Positions 44,961 through 54,327 of a stretch of 64,000 nucleotides of DNA are shown here, in pieces (positions within the stretch are counted from its first letter, which is position 1; each line of letters opens with the position of its first letter). The position numbers and the translations under genes were made by a program. Source of the DNA: Halocatena pleomorpha (GTDB lineage: Archaea > Halobacteriota > Halobacteria > Halobacteriales > Haloarculaceae); the NCBI RefSeq assembly GCF_003862495.1, contig NZ_RRCH01000012.1:22821-86820 (forward strand). The letters run 5' to 3'. The notes beneath the pieces were generated by a model. It did not search any database. It was not told the origin of the DNA and saw only the letters and a program-made list of their open reading frames with translations.

Positions 44961-46256
44961 GTGAGCACTCCCGACCGAACGCTGTGGCGAAACGCCGATT
45001 TCCGGTACTTTTTTGTCGGGCAGCTTGTCACGAACGCCGGGGACAGCCTCTATACGGTGGCGATGCTCTGGCTTGCCTTCGAGCTGAGCGGTTCGACGCT
45101 GATCACCGGCACGCTGAACGCGATACTCCTGTTACCGTGGCTGTTGCAGGTGTTTGCTGGACCGCTTGTTGACCGCCTGTCGCTTGAACGCGTCCTCGTC
45201 GGCTCGCAGATAATTCAGGGCATCGTCGTGCTGGCCCTGCCGTTGATGGCGGCGACGGGGGACTTACACGTCGGCATTCTGTTCGCCGTCGCGCCGGTGT
45301 TGATGCTCGCGTCACTGGTGATGGCCCCGATCGAGACGGCGCTGTTGCCTCGTATCGTTGATGACGAACGCCTCTCCAGCGCGAACGCGGCGCTCTCGAC
45401 CGTAACGCTCGGACTGGACATGATGTTTGACGCGCTCGGTGGCGGCTTCGTCGCCGTGTTCGGCGCGACAACCCTGTTCCTTGTCGACTCGGCCACGTTT
45501 GTGGTCGCTGCGCTGCTGTTCGCCGGCCTCAGGCTTAGCACCACTGGGGCTGACGAATGCACGGAATTAAGGAGCGAGACGGTCGCTCCGGCTGTTCGCT
45601 CCGCACTGCGTTCGTATGTCTCGGATCTTCGGAACGGCGTTGCGGTGCTCCGCGGGACGGTGTTCGTCGAACTGATACTAACGACTGCGGTTGCGAACTT
45701 CACGACCGGCGTTACGCTGGCGATACTGCCGGCGTTCGGCAACGGTCTCGGCGGCCCAGCTGTCTACGGTCTGCTACTGGGTGCGCTTGGGATCGGTCGG
45801 TTCGTCGGCTCATTCGTCGGTCCATGGTTTGAGGGCGTCCCCTATGGTAAGATGCTTCTCTCTCAAGGAGTGGGTGCCTGCTGCTGGCTCGCGGCAGTCC
45901 TCGTGTCGCCGCCAGCACTCACGGTCTTCCTGTTTGGTCTGGCGTGGGTGCCAAGCGGTATCTCGGGCGTGCTCAGTTCGACGCTAAACCAGCGGGTGTT
46001 CCCTGACGACCTGTTGGGTCGGATCACCGCGACCAAGGGCACCGCTTCCGGAGCGACGCTCCCGTTGGGCTCGCTCGTCGGTGGTGCGGCTGCCGAGGGG
46101 CTGGGAACGACGACGACAATGGCGCTGACCGCCAGCGGCTTCGCCTTTACAGCCGTCTACGTCCTCCTGCGCCCCCGGCTTCGACGGCTTCCCCCTGTCA
46201 GGGCGGCCGAGCCAGACGACTTCGGCGTGCAGACTGAGGCGGAGCAGGTGGCGTAG
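44961..46256 (+). CDS. MFS exporter (DHA3/macrolide-efflux type)
   Basis: 431 residues from GTG 44961 (STPDRTLWRNADFRYFFVGQLVTNAGDSLYTVAMLWLAFELSG, the typical DHA3 N-terminus); the frame is open to an ATG at 44823 but that adds a 46-residue Arg/Ser-rich leader unlike the family. Twelve helices; WLLQVFAGPLVDRLSLERVLVGSQ holds the loop 2-3 G-x-x-x-D-R motif. Likely drug or metabolite efflux. The gene is distinctly GC-richer than the neighbourhood, suggesting separate origin. Confidence 0.88.
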   Translation: MSTPDRTLWRNADFRYFFVGQLVTNAGDSLYTVAMLWLAFELSGSTLITGTLNAILLLPWLLQVFAGPLVDRLSLERVLVGSQIIQGIVVLALPLMAATGDLHVGILFAVAPVLMLASLVMAPIETALLPRIVDDERLSSANAALSTVTLGLDMMFDALGGGFVAVFGATTLFLVDSATFVVAALLFAGLRLSTTGADECTELRSETVAPAVRSALRSYVSDLRNGVAVLRGTVFVELILTTAVANFTTGVTLAILPAFGNGLGGPAVYGLLLGALGIGRFVGSFVGPWFEGVPYGKMLLSQGVGACCWLAAVLVSPPALTVFLFGLAWVPSGISGVLSSTLNQRVFPDDLLGRITATKGTASGATLPLGSLVGGAAAEGLGTTTTMALTASGFAFTAVYVLLRPRLRRLPPVRAAEPDDFGVQTEAEQVA

Positions 46257-46784
46257 CGAGCTACTCTAGTCACCGTTTTTCTGTTGCCTGAGTCTCGTCC
46301 TGCCATCTCTTGAGCTTTCCAATAACTTTCCCGTCTATTCCTTACTAATGTTCATTGCTCGCTTGCCTGTTCGGTGATCTCGTCTTCGTGGCTCTTGACG
46401 GTTCAAGCAACCGTTGAGCGCGGATCACTCCGGGAGTGTCACAGCTGCTGCCGAATAAGCTCCAGAGCGATACGCGAAATTGTATGGCGAACAACCGCCG
46501 GACAGCTGTTATTTGCGTATCATAGAGGCCGATGAACTGGTTGTACAGGGGGACTGGAGAGTACTGCGATTACGCTCACAACGCCCGGCTGGACAGCGTT
46601 GGATGGCTGAGTGTATGGTGCCATGAGTTCCGCGAACTGGTGCTCACTGCCACTGTCCAACCCCTAGACAACCATCAGCTACTAATCCCTACACCGTCCG
46701 TGGGTCCAACGGAGCCGTCTTGTGTGTTCACCAACCACACACATAATAAGTCTTAATAGCCACTTACTACCATATTGGTTGTCA
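46257..46784. other. Intergenic region with possible gene remnant
   Basis: 528 bases. In the plus-strand frame 46459-46626 the sequence reads as 55 protein-like residues (ERYAKLYGEQPPDSCYLRII, ADELVVQGDWRVLRLRSQ) right after a TAA, with no start codon, ending at TGA; probably the 3' remnant of a lost gene. The last 60 bases are AT-rich and carry the protease promoter. Confidence 0.4.
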
Positions 46785-48212
46785 ATGGCACGATACAATA
46801 GACGGACGTTTCTGCGGCTGACCGGTGTGACGTTCGGTGCTGCAACGTTTGGTGCGGGAACCACGGCGGGAGCAACAGGGAAGAATTCGCGGTTCCTCAT
46901 CGATCTGCGCGAGGTACCGCGGTCTGCGATTCCAAGCGATGTCGAAATCATCCACGACATCTCCCAAATCGATCTGCTTGCTGCCCGTGGGGATCCGAGT
47001 TCTGTCGGAGGAAAAGCGGCGACGACACCAGACATCAAAGTCGATCAGCACGATGGCGGTCCAGCAGTCGAGCGCGACGGACCAACGGTCGACGAGAAGA
47101 GTCAAAGCCACAACCACGACGGAGCGCCCACGAACACCGAACTCCAATGGGACAAGCGCGTTCAGAATGTTGGTGATCTGACTGACAAACCTGGCGGCGG
47201 AACGGTTATTCACGACACGACGAAGGGGGAAGGTACCCGTGTCGCAGTCGTGGATACTGGCGTCTATGACGCCCATCCCGACCTTCAGGGCGTTGTCAAC
47301 GATGAGCTATCGGAGAATTTCACCACGGATCGCTACGACTGGCGGCCACATGGTGCTGGCAGTCACGGGACCCACGTTGCTGGCACCATCGCCGCAACGA
47401 ACAGCAACGATGGGCCGGCTGGCGGTGTTCTTGGGACCGCGCCTGAAACCGAGATCGTCGCTCACCGCGTATTCTCTGGCGTCGAAGGAGAAGGAGCATC
47501 GACCGGAGATACGATTGCGGCACTTGCAGCTGCTGCGGATAAGGGCTGTGACGCCGCGAACTTCAGCGTTGGCTACATGAACCATAATCCCGAGAAGCAT
47601 CCAGAACTCCGCGAGATCAAGGCCATATACCAGCGACTGTCGAAGTACGTCCGCAAGAAGGGCATGGTCTTCGTGAATTCCGCGGGCAATAGCTCGCTCG
47701 ATATGGACAAGACGAACGCTCTATCGCTCCCGACCGAGGTTGAAGGTGTTTTCGGCGTTGCGGCGACCGGTCCCATCGGCTGTGGGTGGGGTGGCAAGCA
47801 CAGTGCCAACGAAGAGAAGTGGCTCACAGGCAACCGACTAGAGGAGCCGACGGCCGAGCCGGCTTTTTACACCAACTACGGCAGTGCAGTCGATGTCAGC
47901 GCCGCTGGCGGAAACGCTGATCTCGAAGCGCTCGACAGTATCGAGTGGGCGAAACGAGATCTCGTTTACTCGTCCGTCTACAAAACAACCGAGAACGGCA
48001 ACACTGTCCCAGGCTATGGCTGGAAAGCGGGGACCTCGATGGCCGCCCCACAGGTCACGGGTGCAGTCGCGCTAGTACGGTCGCTTCGACCCACTGCCAG
48101 CGTTGAGGAAGTCGAATCACTCATCAAAGCGACCGCTAGCGACGCTCCCGGCGATAACGCCTACCACGGTGCCGGTCATCTCAACCTCAAACAGCTTGTC
48201 AAGCGCGCCTGA
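46785..48212 (+). CDS. Tat-exported subtilisin-like serine protease (halolysin-like, S8)
   Basis: 475 residues from ATG 46785. The twin-arginine signal NRRTFLRLTGVTFGAATFGAG spans residues 5-25. A ~120-residue propeptide-like region with Asp/Gly/His is followed by the S8 domain: Asp157 (VAVVDTGV), His194 (SHGTHVAG), oxyanion Asn302 (VNSAGN), Ser418 (GTSMAAP). All catalytic residues are present. There is no C-terminal cysteine-rich or PPC extension as in classical halolysins, so it ends soon after the catalytic domain. Likely secreted. Confidence 0.93.
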   Translation: MARYNRRTFLRLTGVTFGAATFGAGTTAGATGKNSRFLIDLREVPRSAIPSDVEIIHDISQIDLLAARGDPSSVGGKAATTPDIKVDQHDGGPAVERDGPTVDEKSQSHNHDGAPTNTELQWDKRVQNVGDLTDKPGGGTVIHDTTKGEGTRVAVVDTGVYDAHPDLQGVVNDELSENFTTDRYDWRPHGAGSHGTHVAGTIAATNSNDGPAGGVLGTAPETEIVAHRVFSGVEGEGASTGDTIAALAAAADKGCDAANFSVGYMNHNPEKHPELREIKAIYQRLSKYVRKKGMVFVNSAGNSSLDMDKTNALSLPTEVEGVFGVAATGPIGCGWGGKHSANEEKWLTGNRLEEPTAEPAFYTNYGSAVDVSAAGGNADLEALDSIEWAKRDLVYSSVYKTTENGNTVPGYGWKAGTSMAAPQVTGAVALVRSLRPTASVEEVESLIKATASDAPGDNAYHGAGHLNLKQLVKRA

Positions 48213-48304
48213 ACGTACTGACCGTCGATACGGTCGTACACATCGGGCTTGACCTTGACCGTCATGCCACCGTCTTCTAACATTTAGGTTTGAAACGACA
48301 CGGC

Positions 48305-48736
48305 ATGAACCAGAGCTATTTGACATCCTTCCCGCCCAGAAGGGCGAGGCTTTCCGAGTCGAGCGAATCGAAGATTCGCGAACCGCAATCCCCTCGGCTT
48401 GCTCAGCGTTGCGATAGTACGGTTCGTAACCCGCTTGTTCGCCCGATGCGAAACGCCCTGAGGCGTGATTGAACAGGTGGACTACTGGCCGTGTCGCCAA
48501 AACTATTCGAGTTCTGGTGACGCCAAGCGCCCGTTACGGAAGTGCGAGGAGAAAGCTCCGTCCTTTAGAGTGAGGATGAATGCAACCGGTTCGAGCAACT
48601 AGAACCGCTCTATCAAACTGCAACGATCTCACGAGGCGTTGCAGGTTTGATCGACAGTCGAGAACTTTCGGAATACGAGCGAGATTTCTATACTGATTCG
48701 ATCACTGCGGCAGCTGACCGCGCCACGACTGTATGA
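48305..48736 (+). pseudogene. Small gene split by a miniature IS605-type element
   Basis: ATG AAC CAG AGC TAT at 48305-48319 gives MNQSY; after the inserted element the frame resumes at 48578 as ECNRFEQLEPLYQTATISRG, then VAGLIDSRELSEYERDFYTD and SITAAADRATTV, stop TGA 48734-48736. Joining 48319 to 48578 restores one uninterrupted 58-residue frame. Upstream of 48578 a TAG lies inside the element, so the fragment has no own start. Family unknown; helical and acidic. Confidence 0.6.
48320..48577 (-). mobile_element. Miniature IS200/IS605 (IS1341-type) element, 258 bp
   Basis: Read on the minus strand, the right end is AAGCCTCGCCCTTCTGGGCG followed by GGAAGGATGTCAA, the familiar haloarchaeal TnpB-element right end with its subterminal hairpin, and the left end starts ATCCTCACTCTAAAGGACGG. 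Between the ends only a piece of a TnpB C-terminus remains (minus frame near 48317-48470). It is therefore an internally deleted, non-autonomous copy inserted into the small gene above. The boundaries are inferred from the frame of the disrupted gene. Confidence 0.65.
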
Positions 48737-49070
48737 CCATTACTTCGCCATCGTCGACACTCTTGTTGGGGATACGCTCTGTCGCCTGACTCTCTGTGGG
48801 ACATCTTTGAATCGAGATACGATCACCTGGTGGATTACTCATGCATGACTCGGCTCGAAACCTATATTGGTTATCTATATTTCGTAATGGACTACGCGTG
48901 ATAGATCCACCTCGCCGACCTTTGAATCGGTGATCGCCTGGTGGTCGTCTCTCGATCGGAAGCCGCAGTTGTAGCGGTTGATCGAGAGGTCGGTGATCGA
49001 GAGAGTGGTGTGGCAGTAGGGAGTAACAAATGTCTGTCTTCAATTCAAAGTGCCACTAGCATCCAACACC

Positions 49071-49478
49071 ATGCCGAATGTTGCTTCATTCCCCGACGAC
49101 TGGAGTGTTCCGGACGGTTCCCGTGGTGGCTTGCAGCGTCACCGGGTGAACAGATTGCCATCGCAGCCCGTTACTGATGCCGATCTCGCTCCGCTATTAT
49201 CGCCAGCGACCGTTGTTGAGGTGTGGGTTCCGATATATGACCCAGACTCGTCGCTTCCTCAGGCCCGACTCCCCGATGGGCAGATGACCGCATTCAGGAT
49301 TGAGTTCGATGATCAGGTGTATAGCGTGAGATATCAGTGGTCAGAGAGTGATCAGTCGATGGGATGGTATTGGGCGCTTGGTCCGATGTGGACACAAAAC
49401 AATTCCCCCGTGCATCGTGACGTCGCCCTCGCTGGTCATGCTCCCCTCTCGGAGCGGATCGAGACAGAGTCGTCATAG
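49071..49478 (+). CDS. Hypothetical protein
   Basis: 135 residues from ATG 49071 (a GTG seven codons earlier is also open). The N-terminus PNVASFPDDWSVPDGSRGG is followed by SPATVVEVWVPIYDPDSSLPQ, a beta-rich middle (TAFRIEFDDQVYSVRYQW) and a short acidic tail. No signal peptide or membrane helix. I do not recognise the family, but composition is coding-like and acidic. Confidence 0.55.
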   Translation: MPNVASFPDDWSVPDGSRGGLQRHRVNRLPSQPVTDADLAPLLSPATVVEVWVPIYDPDSSLPQARLPDGQMTAFRIEFDDQVYSVRYQWSESDQSMGWYWALGPMWTQNNSPVHRDVALAGHAPLSERIETESS

Positions 49479-49905
49479 CTATGAGCGCTTTGCCTCGTCA
49501 CAATAACGGTTGAGCACGAATCCGGACGGGGGTCAAAAACTGCTTCTTTGACGGTTTGATGCTTCCAACTAGGATCGTTGTGCTCCATCTAGTGAACGGC
49601 AGCCTCGACGCCCTCGATCACCGCCAGTGTCGGCGGCGAGATACCACGCTTGACGCTCTTCGTTCTGATGATCTTGCTCAACTTCGTCGATCGCCGCGGT
49701 GAAGAGTGCCCTCCATTGACGTGAGATTGGCATACAGGTGTGGAGAAAAACTAAGATTGACGTGATCGGACGTTTGGTAATGGTAGAAATTGAGGAACCA
49801 ACAGTCCCCCCTTTTAGTCCACCAATGACAATAAGTACGTTACAGTAATCATACGATCGGCTAACTCACGACCAACGTAAAAGTGAGAAAGGGGGAAGTG
49901 TAGAA
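49479..49905. other. Intergenic region, possible decayed gene
   Basis: 427 bases. A minus-strand frame of 54 codons (ATG at 49731-49733, stop at 49569) begins MPISRQWRALFTAAIDEVEQ and continues HQNEERQAWYLAADTG before turning Arg-rich, as if frameshifted. Possibly a degenerate gene; no family assigned. The right part is AT-rich. Confidence 0.3.
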
Positions 49906-50289
49906 CTATAACTCATCATTGACAGCAGTAATAGGGCATACAACTCGATCACCGAACCGGATCATGGAGTTCTGTTTACACTTTGAGATTGAGTCAGTCC
50001 TTTGTTGGATGTTGAGTGATCTAAATTGTGATTGAGAAACCAAACGCAGCAAATATCTAGTAGCATCCTTGTTCGTTTTGATAGAATGAACTCGCCCGCA
50101 TCGTAGAACGATGCAGTCGTTGAGTGGGTCCTCGCTGTCTTTTATGACGCTAAAACGCGTTCTGCCATCCTCGTCAAGCACTGCAACGTATGAAACCCGT
50201 TTACAGACCGTGTTCAAACTGTGGTGTGACGCGGATAGCGACATCCGGTAGGACGTTCGTCGTCCGCTTGTTCTCCCGAACTCCTTCAA
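49906..50289 (-). CDS. Hypothetical protein divergent from the halocin-like gene
   Basis: 127 residues from ATG 50289, or 112 from ATG 50244 (MSLSASHH). The middle CKRVSYVAVLDEDGRTRFSV and DCIVLRCGRVHSIKTNKDATRY looks like a small beta-rich domain; the end reads FGDRVVCPITAVNDEL. Basic and less acidic than typical neighbours. No family recognised; it could be the remnant of a regulator of the adjacent locus, but nothing in the sequence proves that. Confidence 0.45.
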   Translation of the reverse strand: MKEFGRTSGRRTSYRMSLSASHHSLNTVCKRVSYVAVLDEDGRTRFSVIKDSEDPLNDCIVLRCGRVHSIKTNKDATRYLLRLVSQSQFRSLNIQQRTDSISKCKQNSMIRFGDRVVCPITAVNDEL

Positions 50290-50421
50290 AAGATTCTCGA
50301 ATAAAGGTGCGAGAGTTTTGTAGGGGGCTGTAAAGATTCGCTGAAACGTGAACTATTCGTTATTTTCCAACCCAATAGAGTGAATATTACATAAATGAAG
50401 ATATGTATGTGGTGAAACACC

Positions 50422-51234
50422 ATGTCGGATATTAACCGAAGAAGACTTCTCAAAAGTATTGGTGCGATTACAGGTGCCAGCATCCTTGCACCCGGCACCG
50501 TACAGGCGAATACCAAAGAAAAATCGATTCCGAGAAATCGAGTAGAGAAGATAATCCAACACGAGGAATCACAGGTTGCGTTAAACACAGCCAACGTTGA
50601 CTCTGCTTCCCTCAGATTCGATGACGCAACGGTACAGACGGTCAATACGGCAGAATGGGTTACAATTCCCACGTATGGCAGTGATTTATTCACATACAAT
50701 ATATCTCGAAACATCGTAGAAATACAAACAAGTTCGAACACATTCGTTAGGGCAAAACCAAAAGAAGATGGAATATTTGTTGAAAATCTTAAGACTGGAG
50801 AGGAAGTAAACAACGGAGCGATCCAAACGCTGAAAGATAGCGTCGACTGGAGTGACGCTCTCGAAAATGTTGATGCTGTCACAGTACATACCGACGACGC
50901 AGCCGCCCACCTTGATCGGGTGTCAGAGATCACCCGAGTATTCGTCCCGGCGGAGTTGAAAGACGGCAGCAAGAAAATACTTCTCGTTGAGATCAACGAA
51001 GACAACAGCTTGAAATCTGTCTATGGATTTCCTGGAACGTCCGACGGCATAACTATACAAGAAAGCGCAATCGACTGCTGGGCAGATTGTATCGTCGTTG
51101 GCGTAATCTGTACGAACGTATGTGCACCCTGTCTCTCGGCTCCGACTCCACCGACCTGTGCACCCTGCGCGGTCTGTATTGGAGGTTCAGCCTCGGCCTG
51201 CGCGGTAAAATGCGGCATTGAACAATTCTGGTAA
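50422..51234 (+). CDS. Halocin-C8-like bacteriocin (archaeocin) precursor
   Basis: 270 residues. Tat signal NRRRLLKSIGAITGASILAP with probable cleavage after Ala29 (TVQA). Residues ~30-210 contain no cysteine and form a Lys/Asp/Thr-rich domain. The tail from about residue 215 has all ten cysteines (219, 223, 230, 234, 237, 246, 249, 252, 260, 264), with two CAPC units and Gly/Ala/Val-rich hydrophobic spacers. Halocin C8 has the same plan: Tat-exported proprotein of similar size, ~200-residue N-terminal part acting as immunity protein (HalI), 76-residue ten-cysteine microhalocin at the C-terminus. The match here is architecture and cysteine count, not clear identity. Followed by an ABC-2 exporter. 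Confidence 0.75.
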   Translation: MSDINRRRLLKSIGAITGASILAPGTVQANTKEKSIPRNRVEKIIQHEESQVALNTANVDSASLRFDDATVQTVNTAEWVTIPTYGSDLFTYNISRNIVEIQTSSNTFVRAKPKEDGIFVENLKTGEEVNNGAIQTLKDSVDWSDALENVDAVTVHTDDAAAHLDRVSEITRVFVPAELKDGSKKILLVEINEDNSLKSVYGFPGTSDGITIQESAIDCWADCIVVGVICTNVCAPCLSAPTPPTCAPCAVCIGGSASACAVKCGIEQFW

Positions 51235-51725
51235 GGGAGCCGAATTTCTTTGCCTATATACCGTAGCCACTAGGTGACAAGGAATATTATCGATGGCTAC
51301 CTACTGTAGCCGATCGGTATCCGAGTCACATGTCGCTGTTTATATTCAGAATATCTTATATTCAGAATATCTCATCATCGAGTATCATCAGCCGTTATCA
51401 CGGGCTTCGTAGTTGGTGATATCAGTACTGCCACGAACTGATTTCTACAATTTTATTAGTTATCTATATCATATAGAATTGTTTGTATTAATATACAGTT
51501 AAATATTGGTAGAATTAACAGATATATAGTCCACAATATATTTGGTGGAGAGCCTAGTCGCTTTCCATCGTATATTCTGATGGGAAAAGTCATGGTGTTC
51601 CAAAAGATTTTTGTATTTAATGCGACAACAGGATATTACTACACCGTCGTTCCAAATATCCGCCTATGAGTTTTCGTTGATCCGTACGTCGGCTCTGAGA
51701 TAAGCAAAAATGTATCCTCTGAACT
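51235..51725. other. AT-rich intergenic region of halocin-like locus
   Basis: 491 bases between the precursor and the permease. It holds the tandem palindrome at 51341-51372 and a very AT-rich section (51440-51560). No gene seen. It may carry a terminator for the precursor and the promoter of the exporter operon. Confidence 0.5.
51341..51372. repeat. Exact tandem repeat of a palindromic 16-mer
   Basis: TATATTCAGAATATCT occurs twice head to tail (51341-51356 and 51357-51372). Each copy contains the perfect odd palindrome ATATTC-A-GAATAT. Two adjacent identical palindromes are typical of paired operator sites for a dimeric regulator; it could also act in transcription termination. Confidence 0.7.
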
Positions 51726-53366
51726 ATGACTCAACTTACCTGGCTCTGGCATAGTATACAGATTGCACGAACCGCACAGACACGAAGTTGGCGTCAACTC
51801 GACCGATCACCACCAATACGTGCTGTCATCGCTGCCGTACTATTCAGTCTCTCCGTAGGATGCGGAATCGGCGCATACAATATTGGTGAAGTAATCTATC
51901 GCAAACAAGCCGTGCTGCCGTTCAGCAGTATACAGGCGGCCACAACGGCGGGTTTCCTTATGTTGCTTTGGCTATTTGCACGACGAGCGTCCAAAGGAAT
52001 TGAGCACATCAACCCTGATTTTCTTCTAACGACGGTTCCTGCGCGTGAAGTCGCTCTCGGAGTAATATTTTTCGTGTACAGTTCAGTGACTGTCCCGCTT
52101 TCTCTCCCTGTTCTTGGCGTCGCAATTGGGTTTGCCTTCGGTACCCGCTCACCGACAGGTGCCCTCACCATTGTCGTCGCAATCTCATGTCTCTCCATAC
52201 TCTCAGCTCTGCTCGGGATCTGGATCTGTCTCGTCGCAGAACTGCTCACTACTCTGTCGCCACGTGTCCGCCGCTATAGAGGTTTACTCTCTACCATAAT
52301 GTTTGTTCTTCTTAGTGTTATGTACTTTGCAGTGATTGGAGGGCTGGTACCAGTTAATTTTCTGACTAAATGGCTCAATATCCTACCAACTGCATGGTTC
52401 GTTGACCTCGGCTTATTGGGTTTCTCAGAGATCCGATCAGGACTGTTTCGCAGTCTAGGTGCCCTCTGTTTGATCGTCAGCGGTATTCCCTTCTTTACGG
52501 TTATGACAATTGCCCTCGCTAAGCGCGTCTGGCAAGCCGAACCGGTCAATTCAAGGACGTTGCACCGCTCGCGGTCTCTCGTCGACGAAGGGCTATCAGA
52601 GCAACTATTCAGTGGATACGTCTCGCGAGCTACGTTAACTATCGCGCGGAAGCGGTGGCTTCAGGAACGACGTGTCCCTCGTGGTCTGATGGTGGCTGGA
52701 TACATACTTCTTGCCTTGCCTGGTGTGTTCCTCCCGATACTTGATGCGGGCGAGATACCCGGTATCTCGCTGGTCTTCTTTGGATTCATTTGTGCAACTG
52801 GATCAGGGCTTGCTTTTGGAATGGAACTCCTCGGAGTTGAGTACCCAGTATTACCGATGACACTCACGACAATTCACGGTCAGCAGTTCATTCGAGGAAC
52901 TATTTTCGCTGGCGTCGTAATCAGCGCGCCGATCACAACAGTTGGCGTTATCGCCCTCGGGCTAGGAAGTTCAATCAGTAGTGTCGAAGTCATACTAGTT
53001 GCTCTTACTAGTGTGGTTCTCTGTATGTACAGTGTTACACTTGCTTGCGCGATCGGGATGGGTGTCTCATATTATGAGTTTCGAGTCGTTCCATTGCCAT
53101 TCACCGGCACCGCAGTACATGCAGAGGGAGGACGAGAGTCTTTTATCAGACTTGGTGCAGTAGTGATACTATTAGCCCTTGTCTGCTTGCCAATATTCGG
53201 AGGCTATTTGTCGGTTATCTCTGGTCCAGTAGCGACGGTTCTTGATACCTCGATAGTAGTTGTTCGACTTTGTTCGCTTGTCCTGACGACTATTCTTGCC
53301 GCTACTATCTCGGTACCAACCTACCGGCTGGCAGTAAAGTTGTTCAATCAGTATAGCATTCCATAA
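51726..53366 (+). CDS. Large ABC-2-type permease of halocin-like locus
   Basis: 546 residues with about 12 hydrophobic helices in two halves (~35-260 and ~320-545), separated by a charged cytoplasmic stretch (RVWQAEPVNSRTLHRSRSLVDEGL then SRATLTIARKRWLQERRVPRG). It looks like a fused or double-size ABC-2 permease. It lies 17 bases before the ATPase. By context it exports the peptide or removes it from the producer's membrane (self-protection). No peptidase domain, so processing must come from elsewhere. Confidence 0.8.
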   Translation: MTQLTWLWHSIQIARTAQTRSWRQLDRSPPIRAVIAAVLFSLSVGCGIGAYNIGEVIYRKQAVLPFSSIQAATTAGFLMLLWLFARRASKGIEHINPDFLLTTVPAREVALGVIFFVYSSVTVPLSLPVLGVAIGFAFGTRSPTGALTIVVAISCLSILSALLGIWICLVAELLTTLSPRVRRYRGLLSTIMFVLLSVMYFAVIGGLVPVNFLTKWLNILPTAWFVDLGLLGFSEIRSGLFRSLGALCLIVSGIPFFTVMTIALAKRVWQAEPVNSRTLHRSRSLVDEGLSEQLFSGYVSRATLTIARKRWLQERRVPRGLMVAGYILLALPGVFLPILDAGEIPGISLVFFGFICATGSGLAFGMELLGVEYPVLPMTLTTIHGQQFIRGTIFAGVVISAPITTVGVIALGLGSSISSVEVILVALTSVVLCMYSVTLACAIGMGVSYYEFRVVPLPFTGTAVHAEGGRESFIRLGAVVILLALVCLPIFGGYLSVISGPVATVLDTSIVVVRLCSLVLTTILAATISVPTYRLAVKLFNQYSIP

Positions 53367-53383
53367 CTGTTAAATAACGATCA

Positions 53384-54160
53384 ATGAATGGTAAATTATC
53401 AATCAGTACAGATTCGCTCACGAAACATTATAGTACTACCACAGCTGTTATAGATTTGAATCTCGCTATCCCGGCTGGAACGATCTACGGCTTTCTCGGA
53501 CCAAACGGTGCAGGAAAAACCACTACAATACGTATGCTGACGGGTCTAACGATGCCAACTTGTGGCACAGCGAAGATAGCTGGCCAGTCGATTTCTGATC
53601 GAAAGGCAATAATTCCCCATATTGGTTATCTGCCCGAATCCCCTCCGATCTACAACGAACTCACCGCTCGTGAACAACTTGAATACCACGGTGGCCTTTG
53701 TGATATGTCTCTAAGCGATATACAAGATCGAATTTCTATACTACTTAATAGATTTGGTTTAATTGAACATGCTGATAAGCGTATTTCAACGTATTCCAAG
53801 GGCATGAGACAGAAGACCGGGCTGATTCAAGCACTGATGCACGAACCCGAAGTGATCTTTCTTGATGAACCGACCAGCGGGCTTGATCCGCGAGCCGCAC
53901 GCACAGTACGTGAAGTCCTCATCGAACTGGCTGATAATGGGACGACTGTATTTCTTTCAAGCCATATACTTCCAGTTGTGGAGGAACTTGCTACCGTAGT
54001 TGGTATCCTCTACGAGGGGTCATTGGTGGCTGAAGGCTCCCCCGATGTACTTAAAGAACGCATGATATCGAGTGATGAACAGACCCTAGAGGATGTCTTT
54101 TTCAAAGTTACCACAGACGACGTTTACAAAGAGAATGAATCAAGGGATATACTAGAATGA
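53384..54160 (+). CDS. ABC transporter ATP-binding protein of halocin-like locus
   Basis: 258 residues. Walker A GPNGAGKTT (39-47), signature YSKGMRQKTGL (137-147), Walker B VIFLDEP with D161/E162, H-loop LSSHILP. Short C-terminal domain (DEQTLEDVFFKVTTDD). Of the CcmA/NatA class used by ABC-2 exporters and by bacteriocin immunity pumps. Directly downstream of its permease, the last gene of the operon. Confidence 0.93.
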   Translation: MNGKLSISTDSLTKHYSTTTAVIDLNLAIPAGTIYGFLGPNGAGKTTTIRMLTGLTMPTCGTAKIAGQSISDRKAIIPHIGYLPESPPIYNELTAREQLEYHGGLCDMSLSDIQDRISILLNRFGLIEHADKRISTYSKGMRQKTGLIQALMHEPEVIFLDEPTSGLDPRAARTVREVLIELADNGTTVFLSSHILPVVEELATVVGILYEGSLVAEGSPDVLKERMISSDEQTLEDVFFKVTTDDVYKENESRDILE

Positions 54161-54327
54161 ATGATCTGTGTGAACAATTTTCCCTATCTGCTGCGGTCAC
54201 CAGAGCGCGTTAGTGAACCCAATGTGCCCTTTATACTGTTGAATGTAATTTGATATCATATGCGATAATTTGGAAATATTTATGGTATATCTCTCCACTC
54301 TTAAAATCGATCTGCAAGGCAGTGAAT

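Noticed and set aside
52114..52299. Frames inside the large permease on both strands
   Set aside because: They are shadows of the membrane protein in other frames with no start signals of their own.
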